11,782 bases of DNA from PCC-6406 sp964353225 (GCA_964353225.1 CAYGVA010000128.1:1-11782), one strand, 5' to 3'. Shown: positions 1 to 7,626, counted from the first letter of the stretch. The notes: generated by a model from the sequence alone, not told the origin. A program made the numbers and translations.

Positions 1-175
1 ATCTAAATCCATGTAAAAGACACGATTTGACTTATGAAGACTAGCAAGTCTCACCCAAAAAAGTTCGGTTTTTAGGCACTATGACAACCTGATTTAGGTG
101 CGATTGCCCTGTTCCTATATGCTAGGTGCAAACTTACTGCGACTGAAAAATATATTTTGACCCAATCCTTGCAAA

Positions 176-192
176 TCACTACAACTTAGTGA
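176..192 (-). terminator. weak hairpin downstream of the caspase-family gene
   Basis: A perfect 6-bp inverted repeat (TCACTA / TAGTGA) with a 5-base loop sits about 20 bases beyond the stop of the leftward caspase-family gene. The stem is AT-rich and no T-run follows on the minus strand, so it is at best a weak or partial terminator. The rest of positions 1-212 is AT-rich and shows no convincing gene; there is a loose A-run/T-run inverted repeat near 55-80. Confidence 0.22.
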
Positions 193-212
193 GTACCCAT
201 CCGTTAAGCAAC

Positions 213-2528
213 CTAGCTGGTTCTCACCGAAAGGGTTGCCCAAGTGCTAGAGCACAGTTGAAAAGAGACCGGGTCAGGTTCAACCCCCATCATCTCTTTT
301 TCGTTTGTACCGGCGGCATCTAGATCAGCCAGCAAGGCTTGCACAACCGGTAAGGGGTTGCGGATGGGAATAAAACGATCGCGCTGAAACCCTCCCCCTT
401 GCGCTTGCAACACCGCCCAGGTCTTGCGAAAAGGGGCGATCGCCAGCACCGTAAAAATTTCCAGGTGTTCGTCCAAGGGTTTCAGCAACCAACCCGTATC
501 CCCCGTGGGGAAAGCCTGTTGGGCTCCTGGGGGCAACGGTACAGCGGCGACGGTGGTATCTGTAGAGGCTTCGGCTGAGGGTAGCTCTGCCGCGTTGGGG
601 CAGTAGATTGACAGGTTTCCCCGATGATCTAGCACGATGGCGATGCCATAAAGGGCACGGCGACCCAGATTGTGGATCCGAAACCGCAAATGGCGAATGC
701 CTGGTTCGGGGGCCGAGAACGCTGCCCCGACCTCCTCTGGCGAGGTGTTTTTGCCGCCATACCGGCGGGCGCTATGGGTTGCTTCGCCCCCCAGAATTTG
801 CTTGGCCGATTCAGCTGATTCGGTCGTCAAGCGCACGGGCAACGCTGATGACGTGGGGTTGCGAGTCAACCGTAAAAGCTTCACAGCCAAAAGGCTTTGA
901 AGGCGTTCCCCCAGTCGTCCCACCGCTGTTTTGACCGCCTCTCCCTGCTCTTTGATCGTGCCGGGGAGCAGGGCTTGGTTGGGGGCAAATAGCCCATAGC
1001 TGGGATGGCTTTGCTCCTCGGCAGGGGACGGTGCCTCTAGGGCAGCGCCATCACCGCCGGTAATGGTTGTAGCGGTTAGGGTCGGGGCTAGCTCAGGGAG
1101 GGATTGCCCGAAAACACAATCGGCCAGATGCTCTCCTGCGATCGCCGTCGCAATGTGAGACATTCCCGATAGGGCACTGGTGGCATCAACACGCTCAATC
1201 CGCTCCAAACTTTTATCGAGGGCCACATATAGAGGCAGATCACGGTCCAAGCTCCGCATCACCTCAACAACGCCAGTCCCCACGACGACAGCCGTGTTGT
1301 CCACAACCGGAATTTCGGCTGTCAACCCCGTCCGGGTTTTGACCGAGAACGGGATGGGGGTTGTTGCAGGGGCGCGACTGGCGGGCAGCACCAGCCGTAG
1401 CCATAGCGCTGAGCTATGGGCCAACACCATCGCGTCCATGCCCCCCAACCAAACCATTGCACTGCGTCTGCCCCCTGGCCCCCTTAGGTTCACAGATTGC
1501 ACAACCCCATCAACGGCCTCCCATTGGCGGCGGTTATCCCCATACAGGTTTTGGGTGGATAGCAGACCGCTACCCTTGCTGACGAGTTGGGGTAAGGTTC
1601 CTGGCCCGACCCAGCGCGCAGCTTTGGTGCTGAGCCGTCGCAGCATTGCCCCGTTGGCGGGTCGAGCCGGGACCGCCCAAAGACCTTGGGTCAGTGCATA
1701 CGTCAACACACCGGCACTAAACCCATCCCAATCAGTCTCTAGGGCCGGTGTATCGGGGTTACTTGCCCGCAACACAATACCCGGCCAATTCGGGGAGCGT
1801 CCGGCCCGGACTGGAGCCAGCCAGTCCGGTTCGCCTTCAACGTCGTTATCAGCGCCATTCTTAGGGGGCAGGGGCAGCTCTCCAGTCGGGGTCCAGGGGC
1901 GAGAGCGAATTCGACAATTCCCCTGTAATGGCAATCCTTGGGTCGCGCTACTGGCATCAATCACCGTCACGACCTGGGTGGCGCGCACCTGGCTGAGTTG
2001 CTCAGCTAAGACAGATTCAAACAAATCCCGCACCACAGGAGAGGCGGCCTTTGGTAGCGCCCCATCCACCGGCACCAAAGTCGGAAATACTTTATTCGGA
2101 TAGGCACTCAACTGAACGGTGCTACCCAGGCCACTAAAGTGAAACAGCACGCTATCCCCCGGCTGAGCCTGGGTGATCAAATGCTGATCAATCGCCTTCA
2201 AAATACCGGCTTGGGTGGCCTCTTTATCTATTAAGGTGACAATATCTTCAGGGGCAAAGCCAAATTGATGAATTAACAGCATCCGTTGCAAAGCAACATC
2301 TGTTTCACATCCCCGTAGGAAAGCGCCTTTACTGTCGCTGCTTCCCCCTTGCCACACTGATTCTGGGTAATTATTGATGCCAATTAACAGCGCTAGGCGA
2401 CGATTGGCGGGTTTGGCTAGGGCCTGTTGATAGGCCCTAGCTTGGCCCATGTGGCCCTGATCGATGAGGCCGAGTACCGATAGCACTCCCCCTAACCGTT
2501 GCAAAAACGCCCGTCGTCCTAGCGCCAC
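213..2528 (-). CDS. Caspase-family (C14-like) protein with degenerate catalytic dyad, Tat-type signal
   Basis: 771 residues, GTG start. The N-terminus carries a twin-arginine motif (RRAFLQ, residues 5-10) followed by a hydrophobic stretch, suggesting Tat export. The caspase-like p20 domain begins around residue 43 (LALLIGINNY) and has the family signature LRGCETDV (71-78). In active metacaspases and orthocaspases the catalytic His lies in a GHG motif and the catalytic Cys in a D-x-C motif. Here the equivalents are FSGLG (Leu134, codon CTG) and DASS (Ser193, codon AGT), so both catalytic residues are absent. The fold markers around them remain, including GFSAG near 269-273, and the frame is open throughout, which suggests a retained pseudo-enzyme rather than a decaying gene. 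The C-terminal half (about 330-735) matches my memory of the long cyanobacterial caspase-family proteins, which have beta-rich regions after the protease domain. It follows sat by 19 bp and is probably co-transcribed with it. Function is unknown; a scaffold, decoy or regulatory role is inference. Family assignment is confident. Confidence 0.88.
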   Translation of the reverse strand: MALGRRAFLQRLGGVLSVLGLIDQGHMGQARAYQQALAKPANRRLALLIGINNYPESVWQGGSSDSKGAFLRGCETDVALQRMLLIHQFGFAPEDIVTLIDKEATQAGILKAIDQHLITQAQPGDSVLFHFSGLGSTVQLSAYPNKVFPTLVPVDGALPKAASPVVRDLFESVLAEQLSQVRATQVVTVIDASSATQGLPLQGNCRIRSRPWTPTGELPLPPKNGADNDVEGEPDWLAPVRAGRSPNWPGIVLRASNPDTPALETDWDGFSAGVLTYALTQGLWAVPARPANGAMLRRLSTKAARWVGPGTLPQLVSKGSGLLSTQNLYGDNRRQWEAVDGVVQSVNLRGPGGRRSAMVWLGGMDAMVLAHSSALWLRLVLPASRAPATTPIPFSVKTRTGLTAEIPVVDNTAVVVGTGVVEVMRSLDRDLPLYVALDKSLERIERVDATSALSGMSHIATAIAGEHLADCVFGQSLPELAPTLTATTITGGDGAALEAPSPAEEQSHPSYGLFAPNQALLPGTIKEQGEAVKTAVGRLGERLQSLLAVKLLRLTRNPTSSALPVRLTTESAESAKQILGGEATHSARRYGGKNTSPEEVGAAFSAPEPGIRHLRFRIHNLGRRALYGIAIVLDHRGNLSIYCPNAAELPSAEASTDTTVAAVPLPPGAQQAFPTGDTGWLLKPLDEHLEIFTVLAIAPFRKTWAVLQAQGGGFQRDRFIPIRNPLPVVQALLADLDAAGTNEKEMMGVEPDPVSFQLCSSTWATLSVRTS

Positions 2529-2533
2529 AGTGA

Positions 2534-2537
2534 TCCT
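2534..2537 (-). promoter_or_regulatory. ribosome binding site supporting the GTG start of the caspase-family gene
   Basis: On the minus strand AGGA lies 5 bases before the GTG at 2528. No in-frame ATG lies near, and the twin-arginine motif begins 4 residues after this GTG, so GTG 2528 is the likely start. The site falls inside the 19-bp gap after the sat stop codon. Confidence 0.55.
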
Positions 2538-2547
2538 GTTTCTTTTC

Positions 2548-3723
2548 TTAGACGGCTTGAGCCACTCGCATTGCCCGCGCCAACTCTGTAGCCACCTCAG
2601 GTCGAGAGAACTCGGGGGGAGGGAGTTCCCCGCGTCTCAACATCTCCCTCACCTTAGTGCCAGAGAGATGGATGCGTTCCTTAGGGCTACTGGGGCTGGT
2701 TTTGCTGGTAGCCATGGTGCTGGTTCGAGTGCAATAAAATGCATGCTCGAACTTTAGGGGAGTAATGCCAAGCTCGCCAGGCTGGAACTCGTCAAAAATG
2801 TACTGGGCGTCGTAGGTCCCGTAATAGTCCCCAACCCCAGCATGGTCACGGCCCACAATAAAGTGGGTGCAGCCATAGTTCTTCCGGATCAAGGCATGGA
2901 AGATTGCTTCCCTAGGGCCAGCGTACCGCATTGCTGAAGGATTAATAGCAAGAATTACCCGATCTTGGGGGTAATAATGCTCCAGCATGATCTCGTAGCA
3001 CCGCATGCGTACATCAGCAGGAATATCGTCCGATTTGGTCGCGCCAACGAGGGGGTGCAAAAAGAGTCCATCCACAATCTCTAGGGCACATTTTTGAATG
3101 TATTCGTGAGCCCGGTGAATGGGGTTGCGGGTTTGGAAGCCGACCACAGTTTTCCAACCCTTCTCGGCAAACATTGCCCGAGATGCGGCGGGATCAATTT
3201 GGTACGCCGGGAATAGGGCATGGGGATCACGCTCTAGCAGCCACACCGGTCCGGCTAAGTTGATCGGCCCTTGGTCGTAAACGACCTTCACCCCTGGGTG
3301 CTTTTCCTCATCCGTGCGGTAGACGTGGGTGGCTTCTTTAACCTTGTCGTAGGCGTATTTTTGGGTCAGTTCTAGAACCCCGACAAAACGACCTGCCGCG
3401 TCGTCTAGGCGCACCAGGGTCCCCTCCGTCAGAGTATCCGCTGTGGCTTCATCGACAGACAAGGTCACTGGCACGGCCCAAGGGGTCCCATCGGCCATGC
3501 GCATATCTGTGACCACGGTGTTGTAGTCCGCTTCGGCCATAAAGCCCGTCAATGGGCTAAACCCGCCAATGGCAATCATGACCAAGTCTGAAAAGGCTCG
3601 GTCATCTAGGGCAACTCGCGGCAGACTCTCAGCTTTGCTCAAAAAGTCTTGGTGTTGCTCAGGGCTGACGATTCTGTTGATGAGGGTGCCTCCGTGGGGA
3701 GGGTTGCTGGCTATAGAACTCAA
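2548..3723 (-). CDS. sat: Sulfate adenylyltransferase (ATP sulfurylase)
   Basis: 391 residues. Catalyses ATP + sulfate to adenylyl sulfate (APS) + diphosphate, the first step of assimilatory sulfate reduction, in the cytoplasm. The ATP-sulfurylase N-terminal PUA-like region (about 1-160) is followed by the catalytic domain with the diagnostic QTRNPIHRAH motif (197-206, containing the HxxH pair H203/H206) and GRDHAG (291-296). The C-terminus has the usual HLSGTKVREML stretch and ends at about the standard length for the single-domain bacterial/cyanobacterial enzyme, with no fused APS kinase domain. The start is TTG, supported by a good ribosome binding site and by the usual N-terminal PHGGxLINR motif at residues 9-17. 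It lies 74 bp downstream of mnmA and 19 bp upstream of the caspase-family gene, all leftward. Nothing suggests loss of function. Confidence 0.97.
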   Translation of the reverse strand: MSSIASNPPHGGTLINRIVSPEQHQDFLSKAESLPRVALDDRAFSDLVMIAIGGFSPLTGFMAEADYNTVVTDMRMADGTPWAVPVTLSVDEATADTLTEGTLVRLDDAAGRFVGVLELTQKYAYDKVKEATHVYRTDEEKHPGVKVVYDQGPINLAGPVWLLERDPHALFPAYQIDPAASRAMFAEKGWKTVVGFQTRNPIHRAHEYIQKCALEIVDGLFLHPLVGATKSDDIPADVRMRCYEIMLEHYYPQDRVILAINPSAMRYAGPREAIFHALIRKNYGCTHFIVGRDHAGVGDYYGTYDAQYIFDEFQPGELGITPLKFEHAFYCTRTSTMATSKTSPSSPKERIHLSGTKVREMLRRGELPPPEFSRPEVATELARAMRVAQAV

Positions 3724-3730
3724 AATACCG

Positions 3731-3735
3731 TCCTC
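3731..3735 (-). promoter_or_regulatory. ribosome binding site for sat (fixes a TTG start)
   Basis: GAGGA on the minus strand is 7 bases before the TTG codon at 3723, the standard distance. There is no ATG in frame closer to the conserved N-terminal motif, so the rare TTG is the best-supported start. Confidence 0.6.
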
Positions 3736-3766
3736 TAACTATGTTTATGGGCTGTGTGCACTCAAC

Positions 3767-3794
3767 TGCGATAGTCGCACCTGGGGAAAGCCCC
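3767..3794 (-). terminator. two small hairpins between mnmA and sat
   Basis: Just after the mnmA stop the 74-bp gap holds two short perfect inverted repeats: GGGG-(4 nt)-CCCC at 3783-3794 and TGCGA-(3 nt)-TCGCA at 3767-3779. Neither is followed by a T-run on the minus strand, so a full rho-independent terminator is unlikely. They could attenuate read-through or stabilise or process the mRNA between mnmA and sat. I could not find a strong promoter for sat in the remaining bases. Confidence 0.22.
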
Positions 3795-3797
3795 TGG

Positions 3798-4928
3798 TTA
3801 TGATCCAGAGTGCCCTGCTTCAACGTTTGCCATCGCCCTTATGGGGGCATTTAGGGGCGGCAAGGGTTCAATAATGCCACCGCCAAGGAGAATGTCCCCT
3901 TGGTACCACACGGCAGCTTGGCCAGGGGTGACGCCAAATTGGGGCTCGTCAAAGACCAACTGGATTCGACTGACGCCAGCGGGCTCTTGACCCGGCAGCG
4001 GTATCAGGGTGGCTGGAACCGCAGGGGAGCGATACCGAATTTGAACCGTGACGGGCTGGGGGGCGGTCATGGGTGCAACCGACACCCAGTTTACGCGTTG
4101 AACGGTGCACTCGGAATGATGAACGCTGTCGCGATCGCCCACCACCACCTGATTACGCCCCACATCGAGTGCAACCACATAAAGCGGGTGGGCGGCGGCA
4201 ATGCCTAAGCCCTTACGTTGACCAATGGTGTAGTGATGCATGCCGGTGTGTTGACCTAAAACGCGACCTTCGGTATCGACAATATCGCCAGGTTGAGGGG
4301 CCAAGTATTTGTCTAAGAAGGTCTTCATTGAGCCATGGTGCTCAATCAGACACAGGTCCTGGCTCTCAGGTTTCTCAGCGGTGTGCAGCCCTAAGTCATT
4401 GGCCATGGAGCGGGTTTCAACTTTGGTCTGCTCCCCCAGGGGAAAGCGGGTGCCCGCCAACATCTCTTGGGTCAGGTCATAGAGAAAATAAGACTGGTCT
4501 TTACTGCGATCTACTGCCCGTCGTAATTGGTGGCGTTGCTGGTCGGGGTCATAGGTAATGCGGGCATAGTGCCCAGTGGCGATCGCCTCCGCCCCTAATT
4601 GATCGCGGGCATAGGCCAACATTGGTCCAAACTTGACCGAGCTGTTGCACTGGGAGCAGGGTAGCGGTGTCACCCCCGAGCCATAGCCCTCGACGAGATA
4701 ATCAACAATGTAATGTTGAAAGCTCTCGCGACTGTCGATCAGATGATGGGGAATGCCCAATTCATCACAGAGGCGAACCGCATCGGCAATGCCTTCAGAA
4801 CAGCACTGGCCCTTGCCTTTCATTAACCATAGGGTGAGTCCCAGCACCTCATGGCCCTGACGGTGCAACGTGGCCGCTGCGACGGAGCTATCTACCCCCC
4901 CTGAGAGGCCTACAACAATCTTGCTCAT
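3798..4928 (-). CDS. mnmA: tRNA-specific 2-thiouridylase MnmA
   Basis: 376 residues, ATG start. Uses ATP and a persulfide relayed from a cysteine desulfurase to convert U34 to 2-thiouridine in the wobble position of tRNA-Lys, Glu and Gln. The N-terminal PP-loop ATP pyrophosphatase motif GLSGGVDSS is at residues 7-15. The two catalytic cysteines are both present: Cys94 in PCSQCN (90-95) and Cys193 in ESQDLC (188-193). The GHYAR motif is at 119-123, and the C-terminal beta-barrel domain (about 220-360) is complete. The region MKGKGQCCSEG (36-46) is typical of the cyanobacterial/plant-type subgroup as I remember it. The gene is first in a leftward run with sat and is divergent from the SPOR-repeat gene, with an 80-100 bp shared upstream region. 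No clear Shine-Dalgarno precedes the ATG. Confidence 0.96.
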   Translation of the reverse strand: MSKIVVGLSGGVDSSVAAATLHRQGHEVLGLTLWLMKGKGQCCSEGIADAVRLCDELGIPHHLIDSRESFQHYIVDYLVEGYGSGVTPLPCSQCNSSVKFGPMLAYARDQLGAEAIATGHYARITYDPDQQRHQLRRAVDRSKDQSYFLYDLTQEMLAGTRFPLGEQTKVETRSMANDLGLHTAEKPESQDLCLIEHHGSMKTFLDKYLAPQPGDIVDTEGRVLGQHTGMHHYTIGQRKGLGIAAAHPLYVVALDVGRNQVVVGDRDSVHHSECTVQRVNWVSVAPMTAPQPVTVQIRYRSPAVPATLIPLPGQEPAGVSRIQLVFDEPQFGVTPGQAAVWYQGDILLGGGIIEPLPPLNAPIRAMANVEAGHSGS

Positions 4929-4956
4929 GGCGGCAGAATTAAGGTCTGGAATTTTT

Positions 4957-4985
4957 TTGGAAAAGTACCTATCCTAGGCTAGCAT
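4957..4985 (+). promoter_or_regulatory. candidate sigma70-type promoter for the SPOR-repeat gene
   Basis: TTGGAA (4957-4962) and TAGCAT (4980-4985) are separated by exactly 17 bp, each matching four of six consensus positions. The predicted transcription start near 4992 gives a leader of about 40 bases that contains the strong ribosome binding site at 5014-5020. It lies in the divergent region shared with mnmA. Confidence 0.45.
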
Positions 4986-5013
4986 TCGCCCCAGCTGTCC
5001 GTTGCATCTTGGC

Positions 5014-5020
5014 GGAGGAG
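5014..5020 (+). promoter_or_regulatory. strong ribosome binding site (GGAGGAG)
   Basis: A near-perfect anti-16S match. It is 9 bases before an in-frame GTG at 5030 and 12 before the ATG at 5033. It argues for starting the SPOR-repeat protein at 5030/5033 rather than at the in-frame TTG at 5009 (which would lie before the site) or the ATG at 5081 (far downstream with no site of its own). Confidence 0.5.
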
Positions 5021-5032
5021 AGTCGCTGGGTG

Positions 5033-5941
5033 ATGTTTCGATCGTGCCCCCTCTACATCTGCCCCGATTGTGATCTCACCATGAACCTACCCACGGCAAA
5101 TACATTGCTTTCCCGGTCGCAAAGAACTGACCACAGGGCTTGCCACGGTGACCTTTGCTCAAGCTGGAGATCGCGCCGCAGCCAGTTCATCCTCAGCCTA
5201 GCCAGTGTGATGACCTTGTCTTTAGGGTTGTCTGTGCGGCCTGCCCAAGCCCAGGGCACAGTGCCGCCGCCCGCCCCGCCCAACTATGCCAGCTATACCC
5301 TTGCCCTTGGACAGCAGTATCTGGTGTACGTCAATGGCAATAGCCCGCTGCTGTTAGACCAGGTTCGGTTAGTGGAGCCGGAATCCTTTGTCACGACATT
5401 AGAGGGGCGATCGGTGATTCAGGCAGGGCGCTTTAATGACTGGAACAATGCCCAAAGTCTCGTCAATGATTTGTCTGGTCTGGGTATCGGTGCCCAGATT
5501 CAAACCACGGCAGCGGTGAGTAACCCTGGGCCGCCGGTATATCCCACCGCCGCCGTCCCATCGCCGGTAGTAACCACCGCCACCACTGATCTGCCCCCTC
5601 TACCCGTCACGGCTGCCCCCCCTGTGGTGGACTTTGGCCAAGCCCCCAGCGCCACACCGCCAGGAACGGCTTATCCGTCTGCCGCCTTGCCCGCTGCACC
5701 GGCGACCAACGCAGGTAACAGCCGTGGGTATTACGTGGTTGTCCCTGGTGCCCAGCGAGACTTGCCGAGCTTAGCCCAGCAAATTGTCAGTTCGGGCGCA
5801 CCTGGGCACCTTGTCCAGATGCGCCAAGCACCTCGGGGGCCTCATGTTGCTGTCGGTCCGTTTAATGATCGAGGCGTTGCCGAAGATTGGAGTCGTTACT
5901 TAACCGATACGGGGCTCGGCACCCGAGTTCACTACGAATAG
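5033..5941 (+). CDS. Secreted/periplasmic protein with two SPOR-like repeats and Pro-rich linker
   Basis: 302 residues from the chosen ATG; GTG 5030 and ATG 5081 remain possible. A basic segment (SSWRSRRSQ) precedes a hydrophobic core (about 52-68) and an AQA signal-peptidase-like site near residue 73, so export is likely. The N-region before it is unusually long (35 or more residues even from ATG 5081). The mature part has a first SPOR-like repeat (about 96-156: YLVYVNG, then GRSVIQAGRFND, then AQSLVNDLSGLGIGAQI) and a second (about 232-301: YYVVVPG, then GPHVAVGPFNDRGVAEDW, then GLGTRVHY), separated by a Pro/Ala/Thr-rich linker (157-231). The pattern of beta strand, QAG/VGPF turn and helix is typical of SPOR modules, which in other bacteria bind denuded septal peptidoglycan. 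A cell-envelope or division-site role is inference. It is divergent from mnmA and followed after 49 bp by the PRiA4b-family gene. Confidence 0.8.
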   Translation: MFRSCPLYICPDCDLTMNLPTANTLLSRSQRTDHRACHGDLCSSWRSRRSQFILSLASVMTLSLGLSVRPAQAQGTVPPPAPPNYASYTLALGQQYLVYVNGNSPLLLDQVRLVEPESFVTTLEGRSVIQAGRFNDWNNAQSLVNDLSGLGIGAQIQTTAAVSNPGPPVYPTAAVPSPVVTTATTDLPPLPVTAAPPVVDFGQAPSATPPGTAYPSAALPAAPATNAGNSRGYYVVVPGAQRDLPSLAQQIVSSGAPGHLVQMRQAPRGPHVAVGPFNDRGVAEDWSRYLTDTGLGTRVHYE

Positions 5942-5990
5942 GCGGTAAGGTACCCCATAGTCCCCCAGGTTAAATTGGCGACGACCCTCT

Positions 5991-6578
5991 ATGGGAACCC
6001 ACCACCACTGGCGCATTGAGCTGATTGACAGCGAACCACCGATCTGGCGAACCTTTCAGGTTCCCGATCACATCACCTTGGCGGATCTCCATGGCATCGT
6101 CCAGCTGATCATGGGGTGGCAAAACCGCCATCGTTATTATTTTGAGCTGGCAGATAAGATTGTCGGCGATCGCGCCCGGTTGGGCACTGACAATCGTTAC
6201 GGCTCCCTCGATCTCCCCAACACCCAGGATCCCAATGGTCTGAGCCTCGGCAGCTTAAATTTGGAGCCAGGGGCGAAGTTCACCTATCTGTATGACCTGC
6301 AAAGTGGATGGCTCCATCGACTCACCTTGACCGAGTGCCTAACCCCGGCGCAATCTGCCCCCCACGCCATTCGTTGCCTAGACGGCGCACTGGCCTGCCC
6401 TCCAGAGGAAAGCGGCGGGGTCTGGGGCTATGAAGAATTGATGGATCGATTGGCTGACATTGATGATCCTGACTATGAAGCCCTGTTGAATGCTATCGGT
6501 TTGGACTTTGATCCGAATTATTTCAAGGTAGATGAGGTCAATCAACGTCTCCACGCCGGACTCCCGTCGCAACCGTAA
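5991..6578 (+). CDS. PRiA4b ORF-3 family protein
   Basis: 195 residues. It matches the plasmid pRiA4b ORF-3-like family (Pfam PF07929). Visible features are an N-terminal strand WRIELIDSEPPIWRTFQVP (8-26), the helix TLADLHGIVQLIMGW (29-43), the central F-x-Y-x-YDLQSGWLHRLTL (about 97-113), and the diagnostic CLDGALACPPEESGGVWGYE (129-148) near the end, followed by an acidic helix. The family was first noted on an Agrobacterium plasmid and as a passenger in IS1096-type elements, but it is widespread on bacterial chromosomes. Its biochemical function is unknown to me, and no transposase or terminal repeat is visible here. ATG 5991 has no clear ribosome binding site; it may be translated from the SPOR-gene transcript 49 bp upstream. 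Base composition matches its neighbours. Confidence 0.88.
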   Translation: MGTHHHWRIELIDSEPPIWRTFQVPDHITLADLHGIVQLIMGWQNRHRYYFELADKIVGDRARLGTDNRYGSLDLPNTQDPNGLSLGSLNLEPGAKFTYLYDLQSGWLHRLTLTECLTPAQSAPHAIRCLDGALACPPEESGGVWGYEELMDRLADIDDPDYEALLNAIGLDFDPNYFKVDEVNQRLHAGLPSQP

Positions 6579-6594
6579 CCCTGCCGTAACAGGG
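6579..6594 (+). terminator. weak hairpin after the PRiA4b-family gene
   Basis: CCCTG-(6 nt)-CAGGG begins directly after the stop codon. Only 5 bp of stem and no T-run, so it is a doubtful terminator. It does coincide with the change of transcription unit suggested by the -10-like box downstream. Confidence 0.18.
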
Positions 6595-6622
6595 GCTACA
6601 TTCCCCTAGGACCCCAGCCTTC

Positions 6623-6628
6623 TAGAAT
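6623..6628 (+). promoter_or_regulatory. candidate -10 element for the desaturase-hydrolase-glnT set
   Basis: TAGAAT matches five of six consensus positions. I see no matching -35 box at 16-18 bp upstream, so it would need an activator or be weak. A ribosome-binding-like AGGGA (6647-6651) sits 9 bases before the ATG at 6661. Confidence 0.3.
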
Positions 6629-6660
6629 CGTGCTCTGCCAAGGAACAGGGACGCTGACCC

Positions 6661-7626
6661 ATGACCCATCCTGAGACGCTGACCCCAGAGGCCATCCCCT
6701 CCGAGGATTGGCAGATCCGTCCTCATCATCTGCTCCCGACCCCAGCTTTGAAAGCACTAAATCAGCGCTCGAACCTACGGGGATGTTTGCAGTTAGCAGC
6801 CCATCTAACAGTTTTGGGTCTCAGCGGCTATGTATGGCACCAAGGTTGGGCTCAAGGCTCAGTTTGGCTGGCATGGCCCGCCCTCGTGGTCTATGGGTTT
6901 AGTTTGGCCACCATGTTTGCCCCGCTCCATGAAGGGGTCCACCGCACCGCCTTTGCCAGTCAGGCGTTGAATGATGTCGTGGCCTGGGGGGCGGGGGTGC
7001 TGTCTTTTTATAACAGCACCTTTTATCGCCGCTACCATCAGTGGCACCATCGCTACACCCGAATTGCAGGCAAGGATCCCGAGCTGGAAGATGTGCAACC
7101 GGCAACCCTGGGGATGTATCTGTGGCAAATCAGTGGGGTGCCCTGGTGGCTGGGCAAGCTCCGGGGCCATTGGCAACTGGCCTGGGGACAGACCGCTGCC
7201 ATGGCCCATATTCCTGACTCAGCCCGAACGGCGGTGATGCGTTCGACGCAATGGCAGTTAGTTGTTTATGGTGCGGCGATCGCCCTCTCTATTGGCTTTC
7301 ACCAGCCTTGGTTTTGGCAGTACTGGTTGTTACCCTTAGCGATCGGGCAGCCGTTGCTGCGGTTCATTTTGATCGCTGAGCATACGGGCTGCTCTCGGGA
7401 GGGCAACGCCCTCACCAACACCCGCACCACCCTGACCCTGTGGCCGATCCGCTTACTGATGTGGAATATGCCTTTCCACGCCGAGCACCACCTATACCCC
7501 TCAATTCCCTTTCATGCGCTCAGTCAAGCCCACCGGCAGTTGGCCCCTTACTTTAGCCATGTCGACTCGGGATATCTCGCCGTGAATCGCCGCCTTGTCA
7601 GTGGGTTGGAGCAAGCAGCCCCATGA
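6661..7626 (+). CDS. Fatty acid desaturase family membrane di-iron enzyme
   Basis: 321 residues. An integral-membrane non-haem di-iron oxygenase of the fatty-acid-desaturase superfamily (PF00487). All three histidine boxes are intact: HEGVH (90-94), HQWHH (126-130) and HAEHH (273-277), with an extra metal-region His in AEHTG (H241). Hydrophobic segments lie at roughly 42-60, 66-88, 103-118, 198-214 and 216-239, placing the His boxes on one membrane face. The motif NMPFHAEHHLYPSIPFHAL resembles the last box of soluble-substrate and carotenoid-type desaturase relatives (CrtW-like and similar) as well as acyl-lipid desaturases, so the substrate cannot be assigned from sequence. Its stop overlaps the next start (ATGA at 7623-7626), indicating translational coupling with the hydrolase. 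Electron donors in cyanobacteria are usually ferredoxin. Confidence 0.9.
   Translation: MTHPETLTPEAIPSEDWQIRPHHLLPTPALKALNQRSNLRGCLQLAAHLTVLGLSGYVWHQGWAQGSVWLAWPALVVYGFSLATMFAPLHEGVHRTAFASQALNDVVAWGAGVLSFYNSTFYRRYHQWHHRYTRIAGKDPELEDVQPATLGMYLWQISGVPWWLGKLRGHWQLAWGQTAAMAHIPDSARTAVMRSTQWQLVVYGAAIALSIGFHQPWFWQYWLLPLAIGQPLLRFILIAEHTGCSREGNALTNTRTTLTLWPIRLLMWNMPFHAEHHLYPSIPFHALSQAHRQLAPYFSHVDSGYLAVNRRLVSGLEQAAP

Noticed and set aside
55..80. A-run / T-run inverted repeat as a terminator for a gene left of the window
   Set aside because: Only a 5-bp AT stem, a mismatch and two GC pairs; not enough to call, and the upstream gene is not visible.
1180..2103. Long rightward open frame (307 codons) opposite the caspase-family gene
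   Set aside because: It lies entirely antisense to a well-supported gene, has a composition biased to Arg/Ser/Thr/Pro typical of a shadow frame, and shows no recognisable domain.
4073..4558. Rightward 161-codon open frame opposite mnmA
   Set aside because: Antisense shadow of mnmA; low-complexity Arg/Ser/Pro-rich translation without a domain.
5991..6578. Possible insertion element, because the PRiA4b ORF-3 family occurs as a passenger in IS1096-type elements
   Set aside because: No transposase frame, terminal inverted repeats or target-site duplication is visible around the gene.
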